Counted from the stretch's first letter, positions 1-5,765 are shown. The stretch is 7,712 nt of DNA from JAWOGN01 sp046496815 (GCA_046496815.1 JAWOGN010000123.1:1-7712); one strand, 5' to 3'. Made by a program: numbers and translations. The notes: generated by a model not told the origin, from the sequence alone.

Positions 1-288
1 GGTTCTTTATTTGGTTATTCAGACAATGTGGATGTTAATTTCGAAGAATTATCTAGAAATGGTGTAGAAGGTGGATTTATTGTTTCAAGTGGTTCTTTAA
101 TTAATATGTATTCTTATGATTCTTTTAGTTTTAAGGCAACAAATATATATGATTCATTTAATCTACCAACAACTTCTAGGTATGGTATGAGATCTGCAAA
201 ATTATCTTCTTTATGCCGATCTGCCACGGATTCTATATGTCCGCGACGGGCGCATTCATCAAGCCTGGAACCAAAGCGTTCCGGATAA
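1..288 (+). CDS. Partial AT-rich open reading frame of unknown function, 5' end outside window
   Basis: The frame is open from base 1, so the true start lies upstream or is missing; an in-frame GTG at 28 is the first possible start inside the window. Codons up to about base 213 end almost always in A or T and the residues are rich in Ser, Asn, Tyr, Phe and Gly, which looks like real coding sequence from an AT-rich genome, phage or eukaryote. From about 213 the base composition becomes balanced like the rest of the window, and the last ~25 codons (Arg/Ser-rich) look like read-through into unrelated DNA up to a TAA at 286-288. I do not recognise the protein. The opposite strand is also open over 114-296 with plausible residues, so even the strand is uncertain. 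It may be a truncated foreign gene or a chimeric contig end. Confidence 0.3.
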   Translation, partial: GSLFGYSDNVDVNFEELSRNGVEGGFIVSSGSLINMYSYDSFSFKATNIYDSFNLPTTSRYGMRSAKLSSLCRSATDSICPRRAHSSSLEPKRSG

Positions 289-342
289 AGAAGCACTCAA
301 ACCATAAAAGATGCCACAGGGGTGCCTGAACAAAACGTAACA

Positions 343-370
343 CCCGAATGGAGCCGAGGCTCTATTCGGG
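343..370 (-). terminator. Candidate intrinsic terminator of the Usp-receiver gene
   Basis: A 28-base inverted repeat has arms 343-355 and 358-370 that are complementary throughout except for one G-T wobble. It would fold into a 12-13 bp hairpin with a tiny loop. Read on the minus strand it lies about 60 bases past the stop codon of the Usp-receiver gene and is followed by a moderately T-rich stretch (TGTTACGTTTTGTT). There is no T-run on the plus side, so minus-strand termination is the better reading. The tail is interrupted, so termination may be partial. Confidence 0.55.
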
Positions 371-431
371 AGCCTTCAGCGGTCGCCATGAAAGAACTCG
401 GGCAAGAGATATACTTTCTTCAAATGCGGGG

Positions 432-1358
432 TTACGAGTAGTTAAACTTATCCCAAAATTCCTTATCAATCTTTGTTTGCCAGTCCGCGGTAAATTTCCC
501 ATTGTAGTAGGAACGAAATCGATCAAGCCAACGCCACCAGGAATGTTTGCCCTTCTCTTTGGCCTCCAATATGTCCCTCAAATAGGTGGCGATTTCGGCC
601 ATTTCATCTTTGGGTATATACGAAGCCGCTCCTTCTCTGAAGGACTTTACCGTATCTTCGACACTCAGCGCATGGGCTGTCAGCATGACGGGAATGACAT
701 CTTTTTCTCGAGTAAGCGCCAAAAGCTTGTACCCATCAACCCCCATGATGTCCAGAATCGCCATATCGAAACGCTCTGAATTCAGCAGTTTTTTGGCTTC
801 CTCGTAACTCACGGCCTTCACAACCTCACACATGTCAAGCAACTCCGACAAAGTTTCCAGCACATCCGGTTCGTCATCCACCGCAAGAATTCTTTTGCCG
901 TCCAACAAGTCTTTCCTCACCGTCACACAGGTCCGGTCAGCCGAATGACAAACCTTGCTGGACACGCTTCCCAGCATCAGGCCCTTTGCAGATCCCAATC
1001 CGCGACTGCCCAGGACGATCATGTCGATATCCTGATCTTTCGAATAATTGAGAATCTCTTCAGCCGGATCTCCCTGAATGACGGTGTTCTTAATCTGCTT
1101 TACTCCCTTCCGCTTGGCTTCCGCTTCAGCAGCGCCAAGTATCTGGTTGCCCACGTTCAGCAAATAGACAGCTTCAGGGCTCTCTTTAATTCCTTCAGAT
1201 CGGATGTAATCCCTGATGCCATCGGGGATTCTCATTTCCTTAACAACATGGAGAATGTGGACGATCGCATCTTTTTGTTTCGCCATATCTGCAGCAAATT
1301 CGACGGCCTTCTTCGAATGCTCAGAGCCGTCTACCGGAACCAGAATATTTTTGATCAT
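432..1358 (-). CDS. Universal stress protein domain fused to a response-regulator receiver domain
   Basis: A 308-residue cytoplasmic fusion protein. Residues 1-147 are a Usp domain: it starts with ILVPVDGSEHS and carries the ATP-binding signature Gly-x2-Gly-x9-Gly-Ser at G117, G120, G130 and S131, so it should be of the nucleotide-binding Usp type. Residues 156-265 are a CheY-like receiver with acidic pocket D161/D162, phospho-acceptor D203 (ILDIMGVDG), T227 and K250, all expected residues present. After the receiver comes a ~40-residue tail rich in Trp, Tyr, Phe and Lys with no recognisable output domain. It probably couples a phosphorelay to nucleotide or stress sensing; its partner kinase is not in the window. 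The ATG at 1358 is preceded by GGGAG eight to nine bases upstream, which fixes the start. A sigma-70-like promoter lies at 1421-1449 and a hairpin follows the stop. It is divergent from rex. Domain calls are firm; the physiological role is unknown. Confidence 0.93.
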   Translation of the reverse strand: MIKNILVPVDGSEHSKKAVEFAADMAKQKDAIVHILHVVKEMRIPDGIRDYIRSEGIKESPEAVYLLNVGNQILGAAEAEAKRKGVKQIKNTVIQGDPAEEILNYSKDQDIDMIVLGSRGLGSAKGLMLGSVSSKVCHSADRTCVTVRKDLLDGKRILAVDDEPDVLETLSELLDMCEVVKAVSYEEAKKLLNSERFDMAILDIMGVDGYKLLALTREKDVIPVMLTAHALSVEDTVKSFREGAASYIPKDEMAEIATYLRDILEAKEKGKHSWWRWLDRFRSYYNGKFTADWQTKIDKEFWDKFNYS

Positions 1359-1420
1359 TTGTCGATTCTCCCATAAAAATCCTTTTGCAGTGTTGTTTCC
1401 GATTGAGATATTATGGCCAA

Positions 1421-1449
1421 ATCATAAAAGAATGAGATATTTGTATCAA
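1421..1449 (-). promoter_or_regulatory. Sigma-70-like promoter of the Usp-receiver gene
   Basis: On the minus strand a -35 box TTGATA (1444-1449) and a -10 box TATGAT (1421-1426) are separated by exactly 17 bases; each matches the consensus at five of six positions. A start of transcription near 1414 would give a leader of about 55 bases before the ATG at 1358. Confidence 0.65.
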
Positions 1450-1469
1450 GAAAAAAAGCCATGAACGAC

Positions 1470-1592
1470 TTTGCCCACCCCCTTGCGCCGCCGGTTCTTG
1501 ACATCGTTTGCAGCCCTCTGTATCTCCAAGAAAAACCGCTTGAGTTTCGGTGCGCAAAGTTGTAGGCGCAAGAGGCGAACCGGTTGGGCAAA
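1470..1592. other. Imperfect inverted repeat / possible structured RNA in divergent intergenic region
   Basis: This 123-base stretch in the 590 bp gap between the Usp-receiver gene and rex holds several nested complementary arms: TTTGCCCA (1470-1477) with TGGGCAAA (1585-1592), CTTGCGCC (1482-1489) with GGCGCAAG (1565-1572), TTCTTG (1495-1500) with CAAGAA (1527-1532), and ACCG (1535-1538) with CGGT (1548-1551). An alternative pairing CCGGTTC (1491-1497) with GAACCGG (1577-1583) competes with part of this. It could be a small RNA, a regulatory DNA structure or remains of a mobile element. The short open frames here (both strands) have no start signals or recognisable protein, and the rest of the gap outside the two promoters shows no gene. 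Confidence 0.3.
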
Positions 1593-1824
1593 TCACGACC
1601 TCCCGGCGTTGCGTTTCGGCCCCATTTCCATGCAGCATCGATCCCAAAGTGGGTTCATTGGGTGAAAAAAGTCTTAAACTAAATTCGATTTCGGGCAATA
1701 GTACCCTAAAATGCACTGCATAAATTTTACATGGAAAATGCCGGGAACCGGCCACGGGACAATCAATCCAACTGGTTTTTTTGGTTTCAGGATGATCGGC
1801 TTGCGACCGGATCGCTTCGAATAG

Positions 1825-1853
1825 CTGACCGATGTCTTCGTTTATGCTATGAT
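1825..1853 (+). promoter_or_regulatory. Probable rex promoter with extended -10
   Basis: A -35-like CTGACC (1825-1830) lies 17 bases before TATGAT (1848-1853), which is preceded by TGC, giving an extended -10 element. The -10 matches the consensus at five of six positions and the -35 at four of six. A short inverted repeat, CGTTTA (1839-1844) and TAAACG (1859-1864), is centred on the -10 region and could be an operator. Transcription would start near 1860, about 90 bases before the chosen rex ATG. Confidence 0.5.
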
Positions 1854-1951
1854 TTCTCTAAACGGGTTCTCCACAGGGTACGCTCGCAGCGTCGATTTTT
1901 CCTCTGTGCGAGCCGGATTCTATGTTAAGTGCCGACGTGAGGCGTCAGAGA

Positions 1952-2593
1952 ATGATCAAATCAGCGAAAATACCGAAGGCAACAATCACCCGGCTTTCAT
2001 TCTACTACAGGCAACTTGAGCTTCTTGAGTTCGACGGGTATCGGATGGTGTCATCAGAGAAGTTGGCATGGCTCTGTCAGGTCAGTTCCGCGCAGGTAAG
2101 AAAGGACCTCGGTTATTTTGGAGAATTCGGGGTCCGAGGGGTAGGCTATGATGTAATAGACCTTCAAACGGAAATAAAGGAGATTTTGGATGTGAACCGG
2201 GATTGGAATTTGGGTATCGCGGGGGTCGGGAATCTTGGATCTGCGCTGATGCAACATCAAAATCTGTTGGGCAGAGGCTTTCGGTGTGCGGCCGCCTTTG
2301 ACAACGACCCGAAAAAGATCGGGAAAACGACACCATCGGGGCTAAGGATCAGGGATATTAATGAATTGTACGAAGCCGTTGAGGAGCTGAACATCGAAAT
2401 CGGGGTCATCACCACACCGGCCTCAGCAGCCCAACATGTGGCGGATCGTTTCTTGGACGCCCAAGTCAACGCCATCTTGAATTTTTCCCCTACCCCCATT
2501 CGTGTGCCGGATTGTTGCCTGGTTGAAAACATTGATTTCACGATAAAGCTGGATATACTTACCTGTAAATTATGCCAGGAAGCTGAGCGCTGA
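1952..2593 (+). CDS. rex: Redox-sensing transcriptional repressor Rex
   Basis: Rex represses fermentative and respiratory genes when NADH is low and leaves DNA when NADH binds its Rossmann domain. The 213-residue product has the family layout: an N-terminal winged helix with KIPKATITRLSFYYR near the start and the recognition region SSAQVRKDLGYFGEFG (residues 45-60), then GVGNLG (91-96) as the nucleotide-binding loop, FDNDPKKIG (116-124) and the late VENIDFTIKL block. I chose the ATG at 1952 because GAGG lies nine bases upstream and the N-terminus and length then fit the family. An in-frame ATG at 1922 would add ten residues with little ribosome-site support. No canonical Rex operator (TTGTGAA-type palindrome) was seen in its own upstream region or elsewhere in the window, so autoregulation is not supported. 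A hairpin overlaps the stop codon. Confidence 0.95.
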   Translation: MIKSAKIPKATITRLSFYYRQLELLEFDGYRMVSSEKLAWLCQVSSAQVRKDLGYFGEFGVRGVGYDVIDLQTEIKEILDVNRDWNLGIAGVGNLGSALMQHQNLLGRGFRCAAAFDNDPKKIGKTTPSGLRIRDINELYEAVEELNIEIGVITTPASAAQHVADRFLDAQVNAILNFSPTPIRVPDCCLVENIDFTIKLDILTCKLCQEAER

Positions 2594-2625
2594 GAGGCCG
2601 GACATTTGCGTCCGCAAAAGCGCTC
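2585..2625 (+). other. Nested hairpin overlapping the rex stop codon
   Basis: GAGCGC (2585-2590) pairs with GCGCTC (2620-2625), enclosing a second stem CGGAC (2599-2603) with GTCCG (2610-2614). There is no T-run after it, so it is not a standard intrinsic terminator; it may attenuate or protect mRNA between rex and the DUF1573 gene. It runs into the perfect 12-base palindrome CTCAAATTTGAG (2623-2634). Confidence 0.35.
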
Positions 2626-2730
2626 AAATTTGAGGTGTTGGTTCATGAATTGTTGCAGCTACTTGGCGCTTATAGCACCCATTTCACAGGATATGGGTTT
2701 GCATTTTCAAAGCATGGAGGACATTGGGAC

Positions 2731-3429
2731 ATGAGAAGGTTTTTGCAGGCGATTTGGGTGTTGTGTTTTGTCACAAGCTCCTGGGGCTATTCCGCGGCGA
2801 CCCCGAAGATTCAAGGTCCCGGCATGGTCATCAAGTCGCCGGTTGCGGATTTCGGCGAGGTCATGGAGGGTGCGGAGGTGAATCATACCTTTGACGTCAT
2901 AAACGAGGGCGACCAAACCCTTTTGATCAAAGACGTCAAACCGGGGTGAGGCTGCGCGGCGCCTCATTTCGACAGCGCCATTCCCCCGGGCGGGGAAGGA
3001 AAAATCACACTCACGGTTCAGACCAAAGGCTACCAGGGAGCCATCAACAAAAGCGCGAGGGTCTACACGAACGATCCAGCCAAGAGTATCGTGATCATCA
3101 GCATCCGGGGCATCGTTAAGGTCCCGATCACGGTCATGCCGAGACAAGTCCGGCTTTACGGGAAAGAGGAGCAAATCCTCACAAAAATGATCGAGGTCAC
3201 CGCCGACCTCGACAAGCCGCTGGAATTGACGCCGGCCCACTTCAACCTGGAGGAGAAGGTCGTTTACACGATAGAGGAACTCGAAAAAGGCAAAAAATTC
3301 AACATCCATTTCAGAACGATTCCAAGTCCTCCCCAGGCGTATCGAGGATTTTTAAGGCTGAAGACCAACTATCCTGAAAAACCCGAATTGACCATATGGA
3401 TCCGGGTCCGGATCCAAAGGAAAGGATAA
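2731..3429 (+). CDS. Exported DUF1573-family protein with probable selenocysteine (Sec-Gly-Cys), read through TGA at 2947
   Basis: Read with the TGA at 2947-2949 as selenocysteine, this is one 232-residue protein. Residues 1-24 form a signal peptide (MRR, then the hydrophobic stretch FLQAIWVLCFV, with a likely cleavage near SAA). Residues 37-95 match a DUF1573 Ig-like domain: DFGEVMEGAEVNHTFDVINEGDQTLLIKDVKPG, then U73-G74-C75, then IPPGGEGKITLTV. The family normally has Cys-Gly-Cys here, so the TGA replaces exactly the first conserved Cys. The remaining part (about 125-232) looks like a second beta-rich domain of unknown function. The frame is open without another stop from 2950 to the TAA at 3427. 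GGAGG at 2716-2720, ten bases before the ATG, sets the start. GC-rich hairpins follow the TGA as possible SECIS elements. It lies 137 bases after rex and 70 before the RNase HI gene. Its role is presumably envelope redox chemistry or metal handling, but this is inference. The alternative is a nonsense-mutated pseudogene, which is less likely given the position of the TGA and the intact downstream frame. Confidence 0.88.
2947..2997 (+). promoter_or_regulatory. Candidate bacterial SECIS region after the in-frame UGA
   Basis: Three possible hairpins follow or include the UGA. UGAGGC (2947-2952) pairs with GCCUCA (2961-2966) with an eight-base loop. GGCGC (2958-2962) pairs with GCGCC (2975-2979) with a 12-base loop. 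UUCCCC (2981-2986) pairs with GGGGAA (2992-2997) with a CGGGC loop. The third has a stable stem and a G in the second loop position, as bacterial SECIS elements usually need, but its loop starts 37 bases after the UGA, at the far end of the usual spacing as I recall it. Which fold is used cannot be decided by eye. Confidence 0.45.
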
Positions 3430-3442
3430 AGAGGGAACAAAT

Positions 3443-3482
3443 CGGCTTTCGGGATATAGGGACTTATCCCATGGCGAAGCCG
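3443..3482 (+). other. Intergenic hairpin between the DUF1573 gene and rnhA
   Basis: An outer stem CGGCTT (3443-3448) with AAGCCG (3477-3482) encloses an inner stem GGGATA (3451-3456) with TATCCC (3465-3470). There is no T-run on either side, so it is not a classic terminator. It may modulate mRNA stability or partial read-through between the two genes. Confidence 0.35.
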
Positions 3483-3499
3483 TTCCGAGGGCCATCCGA

Positions 3500-3976
3500 A
3501 TGAGGAGCTTTAGCGGCATGTTGCATGAGAACAGAGAAAAAATCGTTGAAATTTATACAGACGGCGCCTGCACGGGTAACCCCGGGCCCGGCGGATACGG
3601 TGCGGTTTTGAAATATGGCGACACCGTCAAAGAGATTTCAGGATGTGAACCGCGTACGACCAATAACCGCATGGAAATGATGGCTGTCATCAAGGCCCTT
3701 CAGCAACTGAAAAGACCCTGCAAAGTCAGGGTTGTCACGGATTCCAACTACCTGGTCAAAGGCATGACGCAGTGGATACATGGGTGGGTCAGACGAAATT
3801 GGATCAATTCCCAGAAACGACCCGTTCTCAACAGGGAGCTATGGGAAGAAATTCTGGAATTGAGTCGAAAGCACCAAATCACATGGCAGTGGGTCAAGGG
3901 TCACGACGGGCATCCGGAGAATGAACGATGCGATCAATTGGCCAGGGCTGCCATCAAAAACTGTAAAAAACCTTAA
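3500..3976 (+). CDS. rnhA: Ribonuclease HI
   Basis: RNase HI cuts the RNA strand of RNA-DNA hybrids during replication and R-loop removal. The 158-residue product has the full catalytic set: D21 in YTDGAC, E59 in NNRMEM, D81 in VVTDSNYL and D145 in NERCDQLA, plus the loop histidine H135 in VKGHDGHPEN. The basic handle region (WIHGWVRRNWINSQKRPV, residues 92-109) is present, as in the E. coli-type enzyme. Length is normal. The start is ambiguous: the ATG at 3500 has GAGGG eight bases upstream, while the ATG at 3518 (six codons later) has AGGAG ten bases upstream; both give a complete enzyme. It lies 70 bases after the selenoprotein-like gene and 18 before the flavin-reductase gene, so it is probably co-transcribed with the latter. 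Confidence 0.96.
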   Translation: MRSFSGMLHENREKIVEIYTDGACTGNPGPGGYGAVLKYGDTVKEISGCEPRTTNNRMEMMAVIKALQQLKRPCKVRVVTDSNYLVKGMTQWIHGWVRRNWINSQKRPVLNRELWEEILELSRKHQITWQWVKGHDGHPENERCDQLARAAIKNCKKP

Positions 3977-3994
3977 GAATTTTTCATCCCCGTC

Positions 3995-4468
3995 ATGGAA
4001 GAAAGCATTCTAAACGCCTTTGGCAAAATGACCTATGGGATCTATATCCTCACAACCTTTCACGAGAGGATGGTGAATGGAATGGTCGCTTCTTGGGTGT
4101 CCCAGGTTTCGTATGGGCCGCCCATGGTGATGGTCGCTATCCATCCGAACCGGTACTCCCACACTCTGATTGAGCGGAGTGGCTACTTCGCCCTACATAT
4201 TTTGGCCCAAAACCAGGCCCATTTATTGAAATCTTTCAAGGTCACGGATCCGGCTGCCAAGTTCGCTTCGGTCTCCTGGAATCGAGGAAAAACGGGCTGT
4301 CCCATTCTATCTGCCTGCCTTGCCTACCTGGAATGCCAGGTAAAAGCAGTTTACAGCCCGGGAAATCACACCCTGTTTGTTGGCGAAGTGAAGGAGGCGG
4401 TGCGCTTATCCGATGGGGTTCCGCTGAGCACGCGGGACTATGCAGGCGTGTATCTTGGAAAAATCTGA
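3995..4468 (+). CDS. Flavin reductase-like (FMN-binding split-barrel) protein
   Basis: A 157-residue protein of the flavin reductase-like family, which binds FMN and often passes electrons between NAD(P)H, rubredoxin or O2-reducing partners. Supporting blocks are FGKMTYGIYILTT near the N-terminus, NGMVASWVSQVSYGPPMVMVAIHPNRYS (start of the flavin-binding barrel, residues 28-55), YFALHIL (64-70), GNHTLFVGEV (123-132) and the C-terminal DYAGVYLGKI. It resembles the flavin domain of high-molecular-weight rubredoxins but has no rubredoxin domain attached. It starts 18 bases after the rnhA stop. No clear Shine-Dalgarno sequence is visible before the ATG, so translation may be coupled to rnhA. A hairpin begins at its stop codon. 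Electron donor and acceptor are not evident from the sequence. Confidence 0.88.
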   Translation: MEESILNAFGKMTYGIYILTTFHERMVNGMVASWVSQVSYGPPMVMVAIHPNRYSHTLIERSGYFALHILAQNQAHLLKSFKVTDPAAKFASVSWNRGKTGCPILSACLAYLECQVKAVYSPGNHTLFVGEVKEAVRLSDGVPLSTRDYAGVYLGKI

Positions 4469-4497
4469 TCGGTCCCTCAGCATCAGAATGGCCGATC
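4467..4497 (+). terminator. Weak terminator-like hairpin after the flavin-reductase gene
   Basis: GATCGG (4467-4472) pairs with CCGATC (4492-4497) across a 19-base loop, beginning within the stop codon. It is followed only by a mixed GATTTC stretch, so Rho-independent termination is weakly supported. Its position at the operon end and the new promoter downstream make a 3' boundary here plausible. Confidence 0.3.
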
Positions 4498-4611
4498 GGA
4501 TTTCAAATCTCCTTCTGGAAAAGGGGAATTCAGGGGGTCGTTCAGACACCGGAATACAAAATCTGCGACTTCCGGCGGTGCTGAAATTCCTGGATTAGCT
4601 TGGCTCATTTC

Positions 4612-4640
4612 TTGACAATTAGGAGAAATAATGGTATTTT
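4612..4640 (+). promoter_or_regulatory. Strong sigma-70-like promoter of the zinc-ribbon gene
   Basis: A perfect -35 TTGACA (4612-4617) and a -10-like TATTTT (4635-4640) are spaced by 17 bases, and TGG just before the -10 gives an extended -10 motif. The leader that follows is about 75 bases long, very AT-rich and contains a 7 bp hairpin with a three-base loop, GGATTAT (4654-4660) and ATAATCC (4664-4670). Confidence 0.65.
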
Positions 4641-4720
4641 AACAATTGTGTTTGGATTATTTTATAATCCAGATTATTTATAATAAATTTTAATAATTTT
4701 CGTACATCCTGGAGGCTGAC

Positions 4721-5578
4721 ATGAAGTGCCCTAAATGCGGTTATATAAGTTTTGACTATAACGAAGTGTGTCCCAGATGCAAAAAAAACATCGCCGCGGA
4801 AAGGGATCAAATGAATTTACCCCCCTTCAAAGCCATGCCGCCATCCCTGTTGGGAGGGTTGGTTGGGGATGAAAACGATTCGGGAGTGAATGTCGAGCTT
4901 CAGGAATCCGACGACACATCAGGCATGGGACTGGACCTCGGGCTTAGCATGGAAGACTCCCAAGCCATTGAGGCGATGGAGCAAACATTTAAAGACAGTC
5001 AAGATTTTGAAATAGAGCTCGAAACCGCCCTTGAAAAAGAGACCGAACCGATACCCGAGACCGTTGCGGTGTCGGCTTCTGAATGCGAGACTCCGGACAC
5101 TGAGCCGAAATGGGGCCATCCCGAGGGGATCAGCGCCCTGGAAGAGGACGTTGAAGAGATATCCTTGGCTATAGATGATTTTCCCGCCGAAGACCTTGAA
5201 ATCGATCTCGAGCATATCGAATCCGAAGCCGATGATGAGGGAGTTCAAGAACCTATTCGTTCCCCATCGGGAGCCCGGGGAATTGAAGAAACCGCTGATC
5301 TTGACCCGCTTGAAATGGGCGATGAAATGACGTCCTTCGATCTCGCCGATCTTGCACAGAACGAACCGGGCACGGTTCCCCCGGACGGCATCCAAGACGT
5401 GCCGGATGACGAGGTTACCATCAATTTGGAAGAATTGACGTCGGTGGCGGAGGAAAGTGATGAAGATTCCGCCGAACCCACATGGCGCAAGAAGGAGGAA
5501 GCGGAGGCGTCATCGTCGGACATTGAAGACCTGGACCTTGAGCTTGAGCTGGCGGATCCTGTGAGTAAAAGATCTTGA
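4721..5578 (+). CDS. Zinc-ribbon protein with long acidic low-complexity region, function unknown
   Basis: The 285-residue product begins with a short zinc ribbon: C3-x2-C6 (MKCPKCGY) and C17-x2-C20 (CPRCKK), likely binding one structural zinc. From about residue 45 it is strongly acidic, full of Glu, Asp and Ser, with recurring short hydrophobic-acidic patterns such as LDLGLSM, EIELETALE, LEIDLEHIE and LDLELELAD. No membrane segment or catalytic domain is visible. Such an arrangement suggests an intrinsically disordered adaptor whose short motifs might be docked by partners, but that is inference. GGAGG five bases before the ATG is a strong ribosome site. It has its own promoter (4612-4640) and is the last gene before tRNA-Phe. 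Not recognised as a named gene. Confidence 0.8.
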   Translation: MKCPKCGYISFDYNEVCPRCKKNIAAERDQMNLPPFKAMPPSLLGGLVGDENDSGVNVELQESDDTSGMGLDLGLSMEDSQAIEAMEQTFKDSQDFEIELETALEKETEPIPETVAVSASECETPDTEPKWGHPEGISALEEDVEEISLAIDDFPAEDLEIDLEHIESEADDEGVQEPIRSPSGARGIEETADLDPLEMGDEMTSFDLADLAQNEPGTVPPDGIQDVPDDEVTINLEELTSVAEESDEDSAEPTWRKKEEAEASSSDIEDLDLELELADPVSKRS

Positions 5579-5633
5579 CTTCAAGTTAGGCTTGACCTAA
5601 AAGGGGTTTGAACATGAAGTTTTTGGAGTGGCT

Positions 5634-5709
5634 GCCGAGATAGCTCAGTCGGTAGAGCAGGGGACTGAAAATCCCCGTGTCCGCAGTTCAATTCTGCGTC
5701 TCGGCACCA
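5634..5709 (+). tRNA. tRNA-Phe (GAA)
   Basis: A complete 76-base cloverleaf: acceptor stem GCCGAGA (5634-5640) with TCTCGGC (5699-5705), D arm with GCTC/GAGC, anticodon stem GGGGA (5660-5664) with TCCCC, loop CTGAAAA with anticodon GAA at 5667-5669, and T arm CGCAG-TTCAATT-CTGCG. The discriminator is A and the CCA end is encoded (5707-5709). No convincing close promoter is seen; a TTGACC at 5592-5597 lacks a good -10 partner. A clear intrinsic terminator follows. Its 3' end faces a broken integrase gene, so it probably served as an attachment site. Confidence 0.97.
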
Positions 5710-5727
5710 TAAAAAGGTAATAATGAG

Positions 5728-5765
5728 GAGGGGTTAGCTGATCGGTCAGCGAACCTCTTTTTTTT
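5728..5765 (+). terminator. Intrinsic terminator after tRNA-Phe
   Basis: The core stem GCTGA (5737-5741) with TCAGC (5746-5750) closes a TCGG tetraloop; after one A-G mismatch it continues with GGTT (5732-5735) and AACC (5752-5755) and a few more pairs including G-T wobbles. It is followed by an uninterrupted run of eight T (5758-5765). Confidence 0.88.

Noticed and set aside
945..1376. Plus-strand open frames opposite the Usp-receiver gene
   Set aside because: They are antisense to a well-supported gene and show no recognisable domain.
1711..1730. Possible Rex operator around ATGCACTGCATAAATTTTAC
   Set aside because: Only partial dyad symmetry and no match to the TTGTGAA/TTCACAA half-sites expected for Rex.
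1411..1755. Overlapping open frames on both strands in the Usp-rex gap
   Set aside because: Arginine- and cysteine-rich translations, no ribosome sites and no known domain; they overlap the structured repeat and promoters.
3091..3429. Separate short gene starting inside the DUF1573 region
   Set aside because: It is the C-terminal part of the same frame as 2731-2949; the sequence between 2950 and 3091 is also open and matches the family, so the internal start is an artefact of treating TGA as stop.
4333..4584. Plus-strand frame overlapping the end of the flavin-reductase gene
   Set aside because: Out of frame with the supported gene, no start signal and no recognisable domain.
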